The translations under genes were made by a program, and so were the position numbers. This document shows positions 50,796-50,938 of a stretch of DNA of 50,938 nt, piece by piece (within the stretch, counting starts at the first letter, position 1; each line of letters starts with the position of its first letter). Source of the stretch: Bacteroidaceae bacterium (GTDB lineage: Bacteria; Bacteroidota; Bacteroidia; Bacteroidales; Bacteroidaceae); assembly GCA_017448965.1 (NCBI GenBank), contig JAFSKK010000065.1:1-50938 (forward strand), read 5' to 3'. The notes below the pieces were generated by a model. That model did not search any database. It was not told where the DNA came from and saw only the letters and a list, made by a program, of their open reading frames with translations.

Positions 50796-50938
50796 CGGGA
50801 GGGCACTGAAAAAGTCCTCAAGATATGAAGACTTCTCTATTATTAACAAAAAAGCAGATTGCACATAGCCGTTACACACGGATTAGCAATCTACTTTTCA
50901 TTATGCCCTTTTATGCCCTTTTATGCCCTTTCATGTCA
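50796..50938 (+). mobile_element. End of a second IS1182-like element, cut by the window edge
   Basis: The 22-bp terminal sequence of the left element recurs at 50796-50817 in opposite orientation. As on the left, a subterminal hairpin follows (AGATTGC at 50856-50862 with GCAATCT at 50886-50892), and the word GCACATAG is shared. A 10-mer TTATGCCCTT is repeated three times (50901-50930). An ATG at 50933 could be the transposase start, about 137 bp inside the end, but only two codons are visible. The copy is clearly diverged from the left one. Confidence 0.65.

Overview
The window looks like chromosomal DNA of a Bacteroidales bacterium, most likely Prevotellaceae or a close relative. The evidence is: promoters of the Bacteroidetes -33/-7 type (TTTG, about 19-22 nt, then TAnnTTTGC) in front of many genes; A/T-rich leaders without Shine-Dalgarno sequences; methylmalonyl-CoA mutase in the mutA-mutB arrangement; DUF4836 and DUF4738 lipoproteins; secreted proteins ending in a 'YDLQGRR...KGVYI' tail; and a GH43/GH2 pair. 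Almost all content is ordinary core and cell-envelope genes. No phage, CRISPR or clear defence island is visible.

Layout. 1-209 is the end of an insertion sequence with the 5' end of its transposase, and 50796-50938 is the end of a related element in opposite orientation; both carry the same 22-bp terminal sequence. 253-5332 (minus strand): mutB, mutA, ruvC, tRNA-Thr(CGT). 5488-11034 (plus): secreted NUC1-type nuclease, pyrK, pyrD, and a Dna2-like nuclease-helicase. 11059-21472 (minus): ABC-F ATPase (ettA-like), nadE, GH2 glycosidase, GH43 multidomain glycosidase, mltG. 21650-26013 (plus): a three-gene secreted cluster (117-aa tail protein, alpha/beta hydrolase, 696-aa surface protein) whose promoter contains a run of 15 T. 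26216-29210 (plus): nitroreductase, DUF2520 oxidoreductase, kdsC-like phosphatase, maf, lrp-type regulator. 29192-34306: DUF3298-like lipoprotein (minus), zinc-ribbon membrane protein (plus), 706-aa secreted protein (plus), DUF4738 lipoprotein (minus). 34411-42720 (plus): map, tsaD, rsmE, DUF4836 lipoprotein, ABC ATPase and permease, a sugar-kinase/RapZ-C fusion, and a MurU-like nucleotidyltransferase. 42749-45520 (minus): STAS protein and a SpoIIE phosphatase fused to an anti-sigma-type kinase domain. 45897-50268 (plus): guaA, a Wza-type export lipoprotein, htrA. 50359-50778: a structured RNA candidate and tRNA-Ser(CGA).

The most unusual material lies between genes. (1) Short tandem repeats with 7- or 8-bp units, often in five-unit modules of 35-40 bp, fill the space between the stop codon of one gene and the start of the next at about nine junctions. 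The stop codon itself often lies inside a unit, and one five-unit module sits in frame inside a kinase gene. (2) Two arrays of palindromes, 16 kb apart and inverted, match at 79 of 83 positions, and the four differences fall exactly on the four palindrome axes. (3) A sugar kinase is fused to the GlcN6P-sensing domain of RapZ and followed by a MurU-like gene, which suggests a regulated amino-sugar salvage route. (4) A long rod-like RNA precedes tRNA-Ser. All identifications come from reading motifs by eye; no database search or folding program was used.
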